From contig JAKPDB010000060.1 of NCBI GenBank assembly GCA_029552985.1, positions 1-33,900 of the forward strand: 33,900 nucleotides of DNA, given 5' to 3'. The translations under genes were made by a program, and so were the position numbers. This stretch comes from a bacterium. Lineage in GTDB: Bacteria > Ratteibacteria > UBA8468 > B48-G9 > DTJG01. This document shows, piece after piece, positions 8,648-17,794 of this stretch. Under the pieces are notes generated by a model. It worked only from the letters and a program-made list of their open reading frames with translations. It was not told the origin of the DNA and made no database searches. Every line of letters begins with the position of its first letter. The stretch's first letter is position 1.

Positions 8648-10438
8648 TCAGGATAGCGTCAATTTTTTAATTTGTTTTTCTATAATTGTTATCTTATAGG
8701 AAAGGTCTTCATCTTTTATAAAATATTGGTGTGCTTCAGGATGATAACCAAAGTTCTTATTCCTTTTTATAATCTCCCTGTCCTGCTCTGCAATTAAAAT
8801 TTCCTCTTTCAGAAGTTTTATTAAATTTATCTTTGCTTCCCTATTTCCTTGCCTGTGTTCCTTAAGTAATTTGTAAAACTCAATGATATTTATAGTACTT
8901 CTGATAAGCAGTGATATATGAACGGCAAGGTCTAATTCTTTTTGATACCTCGGCTCATCAAGATGTTTTGTGCCATTTTTAAGAACATCTATGCCTTTTT
9001 CCCATTCAGAAAGAAGTTTTTTAAATACTTTCCGGGCAAAGTCAGCAGAGAATGGTTTTATCCATTTTTTCAAGTTGTCTCCTGCTACAGCAAGATGCCC
9101 ATTTTTGTCCCTTGGAAGGGAAAGCCAGGATGGTACTCCTTGGATTTCTCTAGCAGAAATGTCAAATGGGTATGCAGTCGCATAATTCACTGGAGACCAA
9201 TAAAGAAAAGGAATACTGAAAGGATATGACTCCCATGCATTTGAAAAGTGTCTCCATGCTTTTATAACATATGAGGCCGCTTCCTTACCAAACTCTTCCA
9301 CTGCGACCTCTTTTACTGCAATAGAAGGAGAAAGAGATGGATTGACAGAGAGTTTTCCTGCTACCTTACTCATAGGAGAGATATCTCCGCCAAATATCCA
9401 GCAACCCAAATATCCGTTTACCCCCATCTTCTTCATACGATAAAGTTTTTCAGCAATTTTATAAGGAACAGGAATATATGGCACTGTAACAAGTTCATGA
9501 GTTGAACCAATCTGCAATTTGGCAATCACCTTCATTCCTCTTTCTTTTGCAAGGGTAAAAAGTTTTTTGAACCTTGGAGATGGTCCTGTATATGACAAAC
9601 TGTACTCATCTATTTCCAACCGTTTATTAAGAATATTTTTATAACCACCTCTTTCAAAATCAGCTTGAAGGATGACATCTTCAGGCAATCGGCTGATAAG
9701 TTTTTTCTGCGGGTCTGGTTCAATGATATACCAGGACCAATTCCACGCAATAACTTTTGCTTCTGGACTTGCATCCTTTATACCCTTATTTACAAGTGTT
9801 ATTATTTCAGATACCACTTCATATGGTTCCATTTCTTCACATCTTCTGCACTCAAATGGATTTCTTGCCCATTCTTCCATAGAGGAGTCTGTAAATTTCA
9901 GACGCCACTTTGGATAATGTGAATAGCAGTGGGTTTGGAACTCACTTGCTGTTATCATAAATACACCACCAAGACCAGGAACTTTTTTGAAAAGATTATA
10001 GCTACTTTGATATAAATATTCCTTTACTTTTTGTGTACTTGAACAAAGTGCATAGTATCTTCCGGAAAAAAATGGAATACCTTTAAAAACCATTGATTGA
10101 CCCTTCACATCAGGGTGGTTTTTCCAGAATGGGTCTCCTTCACGAATGCCCCTTGGTTCACAGAAATAGAGAAACACCTTCAGTCCATATTTTCCTGCCT
10201 TTTCAACCATTTTGTTCAACGCAGTGATTTGCTCTGGCTCTTTGCCCCCAAACTCAGGAAATACATCTGAAGAGACAATGTCCCTTAATACACAGTGTAA
10301 CCATACTGCGTTAAACCCTTCTTTTGCTATCTCTTTAAGGTACCAATCAGGATGATTCTTTAAAGCATCTTCAATATCCCTGCCATAGAAATCACCATAT
10401 GGGGAACGAATAATTCTTATTTCAAAGACATCTTTCAT
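8648..10438 (-). CDS. Cytoplasmic TIM-barrel protein, glycoside hydrolase-like, family unassigned
   Basis: The 596 residues lack a signal peptide. The N-terminal two thirds look like a (beta/alpha)8 barrel of the hexosaminidase/GH20-like type: EGFNAVWLHCVLRD near residue 40, KYGLKVFLYFCEPRG near 105, GGVFMITASEFQTHC near 180 and GVNGYLGCWIFGGD near 340. Two Cys pairs (CYSHYP and CRRCEEM) lie around residues 190-225. The remaining third is helix-rich and ends in a charged coiled-coil-like tail. No catalytic residues can be assigned with confidence. It overlaps the creatininase-family gene by 17 bp, and AAAGG precedes its ATG. A role in sugar or amino-sugar conjugate breakdown is inferred from the fold and from the secreted DUF4838 protein encoded upstream. 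Confidence 0.55.
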   Translation of the reverse strand: MKDVFEIRIIRSPYGDFYGRDIEDALKNHPDWYLKEIAKEGFNAVWLHCVLRDIVSSDVFPEFGGKEPEQITALNKMVEKAGKYGLKVFLYFCEPRGIREGDPFWKNHPDVKGQSMVFKGIPFFSGRYYALCSSTQKVKEYLYQSSYNLFKKVPGLGGVFMITASEFQTHCYSHYPKWRLKFTDSSMEEWARNPFECRRCEEMEPYEVVSEIITLVNKGIKDASPEAKVIAWNWSWYIIEPDPQKKLISRLPEDVILQADFERGGYKNILNKRLEIDEYSLSYTGPSPRFKKLFTLAKERGMKVIAKLQIGSTHELVTVPYIPVPYKIAEKLYRMKKMGVNGYLGCWIFGGDISPMSKVAGKLSVNPSLSPSIAVKEVAVEEFGKEAASYVIKAWRHFSNAWESYPFSIPFLYWSPVNYATAYPFDISAREIQGVPSWLSLPRDKNGHLAVAGDNLKKWIKPFSADFARKVFKKLLSEWEKGIDVLKNGTKHLDEPRYQKELDLAVHISLLIRSTINIIEFYKLLKEHRQGNREAKINLIKLLKEEILIAEQDREIIKRNKNFGYHPEAHQYFIKDEDLSYKITIIEKQIKKLTLS

Positions 10439-11174
10439 TTTTTAACCTTTCTTTCATGCTTTTCAATATTATCTTCTTTGCGGCAAGTCCATATTCAGAA
10501 GTCGCCTCTTTTGCTTCCTTACTATACCACTTTTTTTCTGTAAACCTTTTCATATCAACGCCTTCAGGGCAAAATGCAAGCATAAGAGATGTCTCCTGTT
10601 TTCCTGCATGGTCTATGGCGAATTTCTTCTGTGTCTCTTCATCCATAAATGGGTGTATCTTAATCCAGCTGAATGGGTCTACTCCTTTATCATGCATAGA
10701 ATAATAGTCCTTCATTTTCTCATTTCCCCACCATCCTTCTCCACGTTCCTTTTCAAGATACTCAAAAATTGTCTCCCTTGCCGCAAGCTTAAATGCAAGG
10801 TCTGTGGGCATTCCTGCGACAAAGTTTTCACTCTGGTGATGAATGAAAACATGGATGTTTCTTATTCCTATCCGAAGCATACTTATGAAAAGGTCTTTTG
10901 CAAAGAGATAGAGTGTTTTAGGCGGAATATGTATGGTTCCATTATTTTCAGGTGGCTCAACTGCATAACTGGCTGACCCATAATAAAAAGGCGGGCAAAT
11001 AACAATATCCATTTCTTTTTCAATGATTTCAAGCGCTTTAATGATTACAAGAGTGTCAACCCCAAAGACACAGTGTTCAGAATGGTATTCAATTACTCCA
11101 ACAGGTATCACAAAAGGGATATTCTTTTTAATCGCCTTTCTCAAATCATCAGCAAACATCATCTCGTATCTCAA
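10422..11174 (-). CDS. Creatininase-family metal-dependent amidohydrolase
   Basis: The creatininase family holds Zn/Mn cyclic-amide hydrolases such as creatininase and mycofactocin MftE. PVGVIEYHSEHCVFGVD matches the family PxGxxExHGxHLPxGxD metal-binding block (Glu, His and Asp retained). HHQSEN replaces the usual NGHGGN, and HAGKQETSLMLAF matches the late HAGxxETS motif. I place the start at TTG 11174, because AAGGAG lies 4 nt upstream and the protein then begins LRYEMMFADDLR, like the MxYEEMT start of the family. A longer upstream frame would overlap the preceding gene. It sits 13 bp behind the M24 gene and overlaps the TIM-barrel gene. The substrate is unknown. Confidence 0.8.
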   Translation of the reverse strand: MRYEMMFADDLRKAIKKNIPFVIPVGVIEYHSEHCVFGVDTLVIIKALEIIEKEMDIVICPPFYYGSASYAVEPPENNGTIHIPPKTLYLFAKDLFISMLRIGIRNIHVFIHHQSENFVAGMPTDLAFKLAARETIFEYLEKERGEGWWGNEKMKDYYSMHDKGVDPFSWIKIHPFMDEETQKKFAIDHAGKQETSLMLAFCPEGVDMKRFTEKKWYSKEAKEATSEYGLAAKKIILKSMKERLKNERCL

Positions 11175-11187
11175 ATTGGCTCCTTGT

Positions 11188-12351
11188 TTACAGTTCAATG
11201 ATCTTTGTAAGTTTTTTTGAGAGTGGTTCCACACCATCCTTTTTCACAATAACTCCATTTTCCCATCTCAACCCATACTCCTCACAGTAAAGGAATGTAT
11301 CCACCTGGAATGTCATATTCTCTTCAAGGTAATAGTCAGAATGTGACTCCATCCAGGGTCTTTCAACCTCCATCATACCAAGTCCATGGCAGGGCCCATA
11401 AAGTATATTTTTACTCACTCCTAATTTTTCTCCATATTCAAAAAACTTTTTCACCACCTCATTTGCCTTTATACCTGCCTTCATCCACTCCATTGTCTTG
11501 AAGTGCATATCAAGTCCTGCCTGAACAAGTTTCCTCATATCCTGCGGCATCTTACCAAAACATACGGGCCTGCCAACACTTGAAGAATAGCCGGCAACAC
11601 GAGCTCCTATGTTTAACTGGATAAGGTTTTTCCTGCCTAATTTTGCATATCCAGGTCTTCCTATGGCATGGTTGGAGTTTCTCCCTGCAAGAACATATTG
11701 GGGATGCCCCTCATACTCTGCCCCTTCTGAATATAGTGCCTCTTCTATGATACCCACCACTTCAAGTTCGGTCATCGTTGGCTTCATCTTTTTTAGTGTC
11801 TTTGCAAGCGCTGCCTCTGAAATTCTGAATGCCTCTTTCAGCATCTCAAGTTCAACAGGACTTTTTATAATACGCAGGTCCACTATAATCTCATCACTTT
11901 TTATCAGTTCTGCATCAGGCGCTGCCTTCTTCAGTCCTTCATATACAGGAAGTGGGAAAATCTGATAACTGGCAATCCCGATTTTTTTTACCTGCCTTCC
12001 ACCAAATATCTCCTGAAAAATTGAAGAAAATGTGTCCACCTGTATACTGGGATATTCTGGCTCAGCACTCTCCCTGTACTCAATCAGTTTATAAATCTTC
12101 TTTATCCTGCTGGTATCTCTTGCAAATGTTTCGCTTTCAGGTCCTATAAGAAGCGCTGGTGCTCCTTCTGCTGGAACAATAACTCCAGCAGACTCAAATA
12201 TAGGCCAGTAGTCAGAAAGATACCTCACATTAGCAAAGTCCGCCTCATCTGAATGAGCAATGAGAAAATCAAGACCCTTTTCCTTTACTCCTTTCTGTAC
12301 TGCCTCCCATCTTCTCTTAAACTCTTCATCAGGTATTCGATACAACTTCAT
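11188..12351 (-). CDS. M24-family creatinase-like hydrolase lacking metal ligands
   Basis: The 387 residues have an N-terminal creatinase/prolidase domain (about 1-150) and a pita-bread C-terminal domain of the Xaa-Pro aminopeptidase/creatinase type. In metallopeptidases the two Asp ligands lie in a DxG...GYxSDxTRT block. Here the equivalent reads LNIGARVAGYSSSVGRP, with Asn and Ser instead, and the later Glu in the FTIEP position is Asp (FQVDTF). The His in NHAIG, the His in CHGLGM and the Glu in RWENG remain. This resembles creatinase, which works without metal, so the protein is more likely a creatinase-like amidino or amide hydrolase than a dipeptidase. A clean AAGGAG precedes the ATG. 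The creatininase-family gene follows 13 bp later. Confidence 0.78.
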   Translation of the reverse strand: MKLYRIPDEEFKRRWEAVQKGVKEKGLDFLIAHSDEADFANVRYLSDYWPIFESAGVIVPAEGAPALLIGPESETFARDTSRIKKIYKLIEYRESAEPEYPSIQVDTFSSIFQEIFGGRQVKKIGIASYQIFPLPVYEGLKKAAPDAELIKSDEIIVDLRIIKSPVELEMLKEAFRISEAALAKTLKKMKPTMTELEVVGIIEEALYSEGAEYEGHPQYVLAGRNSNHAIGRPGYAKLGRKNLIQLNIGARVAGYSSSVGRPVCFGKMPQDMRKLVQAGLDMHFKTMEWMKAGIKANEVVKKFFEYGEKLGVSKNILYGPCHGLGMMEVERPWMESHSDYYLEENMTFQVDTFLYCEEYGLRWENGVIVKKDGVEPLSKKLTKIIEL

Positions 12352-12389
12352 CGACTCTCCTTTTTGGGATTTTTAAAATATGCTTATTA

Positions 12390-15371
12390 TTAATTTGTTA
12401 TCTTTTCAATTTTAAGAAAGCCGAATGCAGAAATATTATGAAAAGAACCGAAAACTGGAAGCCATGAAGAGTGTTCAATTTTCCATAATTTACTTGTTGC
12501 TGTGGTTTTCTGTTCTGGCTCATAATAATTTCTGCAAGCGTTTATTTTCCATTCTGATTCTGGATCAAATTGTATGGATGCAAATGGTATTTTTATTTCT
12601 GCTGACCAGAATCTTTCACTCATATTGGTGGCATATTCAATATCCTTTGCATTCCAATTAATGCCGTCCATTTTGAAATTTTTGATGTCTTGGGTGTATA
12701 TGTCGGTAAAAAAATTATCAGGGCCAATTAAAAATTGGTAACATTGAACTGAATCAGGCGATAAAAACAATTCACAGCTTTCTGCTTCCCATAAAGGATT
12801 GTCAGTGTTACCGGACGCAGAAAATCTCTTTATTTCACTGTTTTTTAAATAGGAACGTATGCCAATGTAAAAATTCTTGTTATCATGAACGAGAAAAAAT
12901 TCAGTTTGCACTGAAGCAGGATTATTAAAAAGGTCAACAAAATCACCTAACCTGCATGCGTAATTCCAAAGATTTTCGTTAAGTTTTCCGTCAATAATTG
13001 GTGCCTGTTTTGAATATGGAACAGTAACCTGTTTATTTTTAGATTCTTTCTTGGGTGATGAAAATTTCTCGCTTGCTGTTTCAAAAGCGGCAAATCCCTG
13101 TAAAATTTTTTCCACCCTTGTATGATATGGTTCTTTGCCACGTGTTATCTGTTCTGCATCTCTTAAGTATTTCATTGTCTGGTTAACAAATTCAGGGGTA
13201 TATGTTTTGTGCCAGCATGTTTCCCAGTTCCAGGTATTATCTTTGTCTTTTGTGGCGGCATCGAGAAAAGCTTCTTCCATGCTTTCGTAAAAACTGCGAA
13301 TTAGTGACTCTGCGGGTCCGAAAAATTTATAATAATCATCCAGTATTTCATCGATGTTTTGATGAACATTCCATAGCAATTTAAATCCAACATAAACATT
13401 GATCTGGTCCATCATCCAATCCTGCCAAAAGTTGTGCAGAACACCTGAAACATCTTTATTGCATAGTTCAATGACGTGTCCGCGGACGCGGCCTTGTTCA
13501 AGCAGATATATTTCTTGCAAAAGGTGAGGAAAAATTGCGGGAGCTCCATAAAGTCCTGGTTGCCAGCGATATAACCAGTAGTCCCATACATATAGATTTT
13601 CCACCTTTTTATTCCAGGCAGTGATTTCCGAAACATATCTTTTTTTAAAATCATCCGCCCAAGGATTTCTCAATTCCTCAGGCACACAATAGGTAACAGC
13701 AACATTTGGTTGAAAATACGCATCTTCAGGTGGGTCTCTGTAACCGTCATAGGCGCAGCATTTAATAAATCTATCAGGAAATGATTTTCGCACTTCTGCT
13801 GCTACCTGGTTTACAAATGACCATATTGCAAAACTATACTTCTTGCTTGCGGGTTGGTTGGCTTTTAACAGACTCTGGCAATTTTTACATTGACAGAAGT
13901 ATCGTTCATTGCTATCGCCTGGCATTATCGAAAAATACTTAAGATAGGGTTGCTTTTCAAAAGCAGACTTTACTTCATCAATAACCGCATTAAGGACCTC
14001 AGAATTAGTGTAACATAGATGTCCGTTTTTATGCTCGTCCTGGTCATCTAAGTTTAATCTTTTTCCGTCAAACTGCAGGGCAAACCATTCTGGATGTTCT
14101 TTGCCATATTTCTTATTCCACTCAGTAAATGAGTGCATGCCAAAAGGATTACCATCAACACCGCCAAGTCGCATCCTTCTCCACCATGTCCATGCTTGTT
14201 CAGGTGTAATACCTTCTGGTACTCCATAAAAAACATAACGGGTGCTGTAAGATGGTGTACCCTGCCAGTTTATTTGATGAATAACGATACTTTTATGTTC
14301 TGGAACCAGTAAACCATCATTTCCTGGCCAGAACCATCGTACTCCAACAACTCTTTCAAGAAATTCATATGTTGCGTAAAGTGTGCCAAACGGTACAAGG
14401 TCTTTCCCAACTGGATGAATGTTAAGATTATTGTCACCACCCGAGATGATAATATTATTTTTGAATCTCTTGATAACCCAAGTATCAGGAGGCAGTATAT
14501 CAGGAGAAAGTCCGAGTTGAGCTGAAAGGGATGTGGTTCCGATGTGGATTGCAGGTTTTGAAATGGGTTGTTCATCTGTGGCAACTGGAAGGGTAGTTCC
14601 TGTGCTCAATTTGATATGGTCATTTAATTCCTTGACCGCATAGATCACAACCTGTGTTGGATTTTTTGCGATGATAATGGTTGCAACAGGTTTTCCTTCT
14701 TTCACTATTTCAAGTGGCTGTCCGTCGTGTTGTGGAAACGAAAACAGTATAGGTGCACTATTCTGTTTTTTTTTATCGTTTGACACGGTTTCAGAATCTA
14801 CTTCACTTACTTCGCACTCATCCACGACGATCACGTTTGGCACTGCACTTTTCGTTAGATATATCTGGAAATTCATGGCATTGACATCCTGCTGGTTGGG
14901 AATTTCAATAGGAAATGTTACATCTGTCCATTCTGAATCAGCAATTGTAATGGGTTGTGATTTCCCGAACAAAAATTGATACTTCCCCTGTTCATCCAGT
15001 TTGTTAAACCTTACCTGGATATATGGTGTTGCTTGACCCGTTATCTTCTTGATCTTTGCTGTGAATTTGACTTTTTTCCCTTTAAACAATTGAAACTGTT
15101 CTTTGATAACATAAAAGGTTAGCGAGACAACCTTTTGGTTACTTTTTCCAGAATTTAATTTCATTGCCGGTGGATTCTTGAAAAAAATTTCTGTCTCCAC
15201 AGTAACAGAACCATCTTCAAATCCATTGCTAATCAAAGGCCAAGACTTTTTTGCAAAAAATCTTTTGAAATCAACCTTTGCAGACATTTGGTTTCCATAA
15301 AGGTGCGTTGTGCCCGTTATTAAACACAATAGTGAAAATATTGCAAAAGCACGCATCGCTGTTTTTTTCAT
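12390..15371 (-). CDS. Secreted DUF4838-type glycoside hydrolase-like protein with CBM9-like C-terminus
   Basis: The protein starts with a signal peptide (MKKTAMRAFAIFSLLCLITG) and should be exported. Domains in order: a beta-sandwich at about 30-190; an alpha-glucuronidase N-terminal-like (GH67N) domain at about 215-345 with the block FGTLYATYEFLERVVGVRWFWPG; a DUF4838 barrel at about 360-660 containing MPGDSNERYFCQCKNC; a helical part; and a CBM9-like beta-sandwich from about 800 (PIIDGKLNENLWNYA, later AEIKIPFASIQF). AAGGAG lies 7 nt before the ATG at 15371 but only 1 nt before another ATG at 15377, so 15371 is chosen. DUF4838 proteins are thought to act on complex glycans; the substrate is unknown. 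It lies 37 bp behind the prepilin-like gene. Confidence 0.8.
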   Translation of the reverse strand: MKKTAMRAFAIFSLLCLITGTTHLYGNQMSAKVDFKRFFAKKSWPLISNGFEDGSVTVETEIFFKNPPAMKLNSGKSNQKVVSLTFYVIKEQFQLFKGKKVKFTAKIKKITGQATPYIQVRFNKLDEQGKYQFLFGKSQPITIADSEWTDVTFPIEIPNQQDVNAMNFQIYLTKSAVPNVIVVDECEVSEVDSETVSNDKKKQNSAPILFSFPQHDGQPLEIVKEGKPVATIIIAKNPTQVVIYAVKELNDHIKLSTGTTLPVATDEQPISKPAIHIGTTSLSAQLGLSPDILPPDTWVIKRFKNNIIISGGDNNLNIHPVGKDLVPFGTLYATYEFLERVVGVRWFWPGNDGLLVPEHKSIVIHQINWQGTPSYSTRYVFYGVPEGITPEQAWTWWRRMRLGGVDGNPFGMHSFTEWNKKYGKEHPEWFALQFDGKRLNLDDQDEHKNGHLCYTNSEVLNAVIDEVKSAFEKQPYLKYFSIMPGDSNERYFCQCKNCQSLLKANQPASKKYSFAIWSFVNQVAAEVRKSFPDRFIKCCAYDGYRDPPEDAYFQPNVAVTYCVPEELRNPWADDFKKRYVSEITAWNKKVENLYVWDYWLYRWQPGLYGAPAIFPHLLQEIYLLEQGRVRGHVIELCNKDVSGVLHNFWQDWMMDQINVYVGFKLLWNVHQNIDEILDDYYKFFGPAESLIRSFYESMEEAFLDAATKDKDNTWNWETCWHKTYTPEFVNQTMKYLRDAEQITRGKEPYHTRVEKILQGFAAFETASEKFSSPKKESKNKQVTVPYSKQAPIIDGKLNENLWNYACRLGDFVDLFNNPASVQTEFFLVHDNKNFYIGIRSYLKNSEIKRFSASGNTDNPLWEAESCELFLSPDSVQCYQFLIGPDNFFTDIYTQDIKNFKMDGINWNAKDIEYATNMSERFWSAEIKIPFASIQFDPESEWKINACRNYYEPEQKTTATSKLWKIEHSSWLPVFGSFHNISAFGFLKIEKITN

Positions 15372-15408
15372 GTCCATGCTCCTTTTTACTATTGAGTAAA
15401 AATTCTAA

Positions 15409-16191
15409 TCAGTAGCCCCATCCCCAGAGATAACTGGTAATAATGGATGGATAAGCAGGTGTCTGATACGGAGCGCAAAGAGTGCTATAGTTCATTGCTT
15501 CCACATGTCCGTCCGCAAAACCCACATTTGCAAACCCGGAATGTCTCAAGTCAACCTTTGATAAGTTGGGATTATTAAGTTTTGACGGGTCCACATCAAA
15601 ATTCCTCAGGTTTACTTTATCAAAACTATCAACGAAAACCAGAGTTGCATCAGGCCTTTTTATTTGAGATTCTTTTTTCATTCCCGGTCTATACTTATCT
15701 GATGGCAAAGAGTAACCAAGACCCACTGTATCACGGCCCCCGACACCATACATATTCATTCCGTATGACACAGAGGTAACATAGCTGACTCCAGGTGTAT
15801 AATATTTTGCTACTGATGGACAGATGAAAATGCTTCCCTTACTTAGGATAATCATATAAACATTATTTGGGTCGGGAACATACAGTTTGTACTTTGTGCT
15901 TGAATAAGGGATTATCAAATGAACCCATGTGGTTCTTTGAGGATATCCCCATACAAAATTGGGATCGCATGCTGGTAAATTACCTGAATAATCATCAACA
16001 TACAATCGCCAGCATAGCATCATTTGTTTCATATTTGCAGCACAGACGGCCTGCCTTGCTTTCTCCCGCGCTTTGCTGAGTGCTGGAAGCAACATTGCTG
16101 CAAGTATCGCTATGATGGCAATCACAACAAGTAATTCAATCAGCGTAAAACCTTTTCTTGTCCAACTAGAATTACTGGCATTTCTTTTCAT
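15409..16191 (-). CDS. Prepilin-like protein with type IV N-methylation signal and FADGH tail
   Basis: The 260-residue protein carries a class III prepilin leader: a short positive stretch, then [26 protein letters not shown], cleaved after Gly14 by a prepilin peptidase. A conserved [18 protein letters not shown] helix follows, and near the C-terminus [15 protein letters not shown] matches the H-x9-DG motif of the large PVC-type pseudopilin families (DUF1559-like). It should sit in the inner membrane or a pseudopilus. Its ATG overlaps the stop of the upstream regulator (ATGA) and is preceded by AGGAGGT. Such proteins are often encoded singly beside secreted carbohydrate enzymes; a role in export or surface display is inference. 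Confidence 0.9.
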   Translation of the reverse strand: MKRNASNSSWTRKGFTLIELLVVIAIIAILAAMLLPALSKAREKARQAVCAANMKQMMLCWRLYVDDYSGNLPACDPNFVWGYPQRTTWVHLIIPYSSTKYKLYVPDPNNVYMIILSKGSIFICPSVAKYYTPGVSYVTSVSYGMNMYGVGGRDTVGLGYSLPSDKYRPGMKKESQIKRPDATLVFVDSFDKVNLRNFDVDPSKLNNPNLSKVDLRHSGFANVGFADGHVEAMNYSTLCAPYQTPAYPSIITSYLWGWGY

Positions 16192-17354
16192 TTTACCTCC
16201 TGGTTAGTTACTTCAGTTATTTTTATTTTTTGCCTACTTTTTATTCCGCAAGAATCCCTTATAACTAATTTTGTTTTAATAATCACCTCCCTTGTCTCCA
16301 GAATTTTTTCTTTGTTTTTTATTTTCTCAAGCAAAGTCTCAGATGCTGCTTTTCCCATTTCATCCGCATTTTGGTCTATAGTGGTCAATGGTATTTCCAT
16401 GCATCTACCAATTTCTAAATTACCATAACCTATAATAGCAACTTTGTCGGGTACACTAATTCCAATTTCCCTTAACGCTCTATATGCTCCAGCAGCAACT
16501 TCATCATTGCAGGCAAATATCGCACTTGCCCCTTCTCCATTTAGAAAAAATTTTTTTGTTTGATAATATCCATCTTCAAAACGCCATTCAGTGGGTCTTA
16601 TCAAAGTTTGCCTGACCTTAATATTGTAATTTTTAAGTGCTTCAACGTAACCTTGAAGCCTTGCTTCGGCGCTTGAATCTCCTTTCGGACCAGCGAGATG
16701 TAAAATATTTTTATGGCCAAGTTCTATAAGGTGCTCAGTTGAAAGAAAACCTCCGTTTCTGTCGTCTGATGCAACAAGATCAATGTTGACACCTCTAACA
16801 GCCACATCTACAGAGACAATGGGTATTTTCCTTCGTATTTTTTCAATGATGTCGCAATTGTATGTTGAATACTTTCCTGCAATGAGAATGATACCAATTA
16901 CGCCAAGGTTCAATGCATCATTCAAACAATGTTCTTCTTCATGTCGTTCTTCATTTGCTGAACGAAGAATGATATTTAAACCATTTCTTGTCATGGTTTT
17001 TTCAACGTTGGATATAATTTGATAATAAAAAGAATGTTTAAGATTTGGCGCTATAACCATGATAACAGAACTATGCCCCTTTTGTCCTGCTTCAGTAGCA
17101 GCCAGTCCAGAAGCAACAAAAGTTCCTCTGCCGGGTATCCTATAGAGCAGTTTCTCATTGATTAATTCAATAATGGCTTGTCGCGCTGTCATTCTACTTA
17201 CACAAAATTCCTTAGCGATATTTTCTTCTGATGGAATCTTCTCATCCGGTTTATAGACAAAGGTTTCTATGCGAAAGCGGATGTTCTCTTTGACTTGCTT
17301 TGAAAGAGGCACTGGGCCATTGATTTTAATGTTCATTTTTTCGATGTTATACAT
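16188..17354 (-). CDS. GntR/LacI hybrid (AraR-type) transcriptional regulator
   Basis: The N-terminal 75 residues form a GntR winged helix ([42 protein letters not shown]). The remainder is a LacI/GalR-type periplasmic-binding-fold sensor: [50 protein letters not shown] and [16 protein letters not shown]. This AraR-like layout usually binds a sugar and derepresses a local operon. Two starts are possible: ATG 17354, inside the palindrome and only a few bases behind the predicted start site, or ATG 17336 ([15 protein letters not shown]), which better fits the family N-terminus. Neither has a clear ribosome site, so a leaderless message is plausible. It shares an ATGA overlap with the next gene. 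Confidence 0.9.
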   Translation of the reverse strand: MYNIEKMNIKINGPVPLSKQVKENIRFRIETFVYKPDEKIPSEENIAKEFCVSRMTARQAIIELINEKLLYRIPGRGTFVASGLAATEAGQKGHSSVIMVIAPNLKHSFYYQIISNVEKTMTRNGLNIILRSANEERHEEEHCLNDALNLGVIGIILIAGKYSTYNCDIIEKIRRKIPIVSVDVAVRGVNIDLVASDDRNGGFLSTEHLIELGHKNILHLAGPKGDSSAEARLQGYVEALKNYNIKVRQTLIRPTEWRFEDGYYQTKKFFLNGEGASAIFACNDEVAAGAYRALREIGISVPDKVAIIGYGNLEIGRCMEIPLTTIDQNADEMGKAASETLLEKIKNKEKILETREVIIKTKLVIRDSCGIKSRQKIKITEVTNQEVK

Positions 17355-17362
17355 TGTATAAC
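17346..17362. promoter_or_regulatory. Perfect 17-bp palindrome, probable regulator operator
   Basis: GTTATACA-T-TGTATAAC is an exact inverted repeat of two 8-bp arms around one base. It covers the predicted transcription start (about 17359) and the first possible start codon of the regulator gene. A bound dimer there would block transcription, so autoregulation of the regulator and the operon behind it is the simplest reading. Confidence 0.65.
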
Positions 17363-17741
17363 TTAATTATACCACCTACCATTTTGAAATGTCAAGACAA
17401 GTTTTGAAATAGAGTGTTATATTAATTTGACATCGTGGATAGCGCACAAGCATCCTTCAATTTTCAATTCTTTTCGACCTCATTTCCATCCTTGGTTCTT
17501 CAAGACAGGGTATCAGAAAAAAGTTGTCAGACAAAAATTATGGTGAGGGGTGCTTTCTGAAAATCCCAAACTCGAAACCACAACAGAGTCAGAATCGATT
17601 TCCTTAAGACTTGGATTTAGGGTTTTGATTTTGAAGGTATTCACCCTGACCCCTGCGTTCTCCATCAACAGAGGTAGACCAATGCAAGGGATTTGTGGGA
17701 GAAAAATTAGAGTGGGAATATTTTTTCTTGAGATAAAAAAT
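17363..17741. other. Gene-free stretch with a decayed interspersed-repeat-like segment
   Basis: Apart from the regulator promoter at its left end I find no supported gene here. A short + strand open frame of 75 codons (17550-17777) has no ribosome site and runs into the terminator. The part at about 17637-17730 (CACCCTGACCCCTGCG through GGGAGAAAAATTAGAGTGGG) recalls the short interspersed intergenic elements of many environmental genomes that translate to PSPQPSP-like strings. It looks degenerate. Confidence 0.35.
17366..17395 (-). promoter_or_regulatory. Near-consensus sigma70 promoter of the sugar operon
   Basis: Read on the - strand, TTGACA (17395-17390), an 18-bp spacer and TATAAT (17371-17366) form an almost ideal housekeeping promoter. 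The expected start is near 17359, inside the adjacent palindrome. Confidence 0.8.
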
Positions 17742-17773
17742 AAACCCCGGTTTGTTCATGTTAACCGGGGTTT
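17742..17773 (-). terminator. Strong intrinsic terminator at the end of the cohesin-dockerin locus
   Basis: An 11-bp perfect stem, AAACCCCGGTT with AACCGGGGTTT, encloses a 10-nt loop. It starts 22 bp behind the stop of the cohesin/barrel gene. Reading on the - strand it is followed by a T-rich run (TTTATTTTTTAT); the + strand has a shorter T run, so it may work in both directions. Confidence 0.88.
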
Positions 17774-17794
17774 TTAAGGTTCTGCTTTTTTCCC

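Noticed and set aside
17550-17777. Small + strand gene of 75 codons
   Set aside because: It has no ribosome site, covers repeat-like sequence and runs through the terminator stem.
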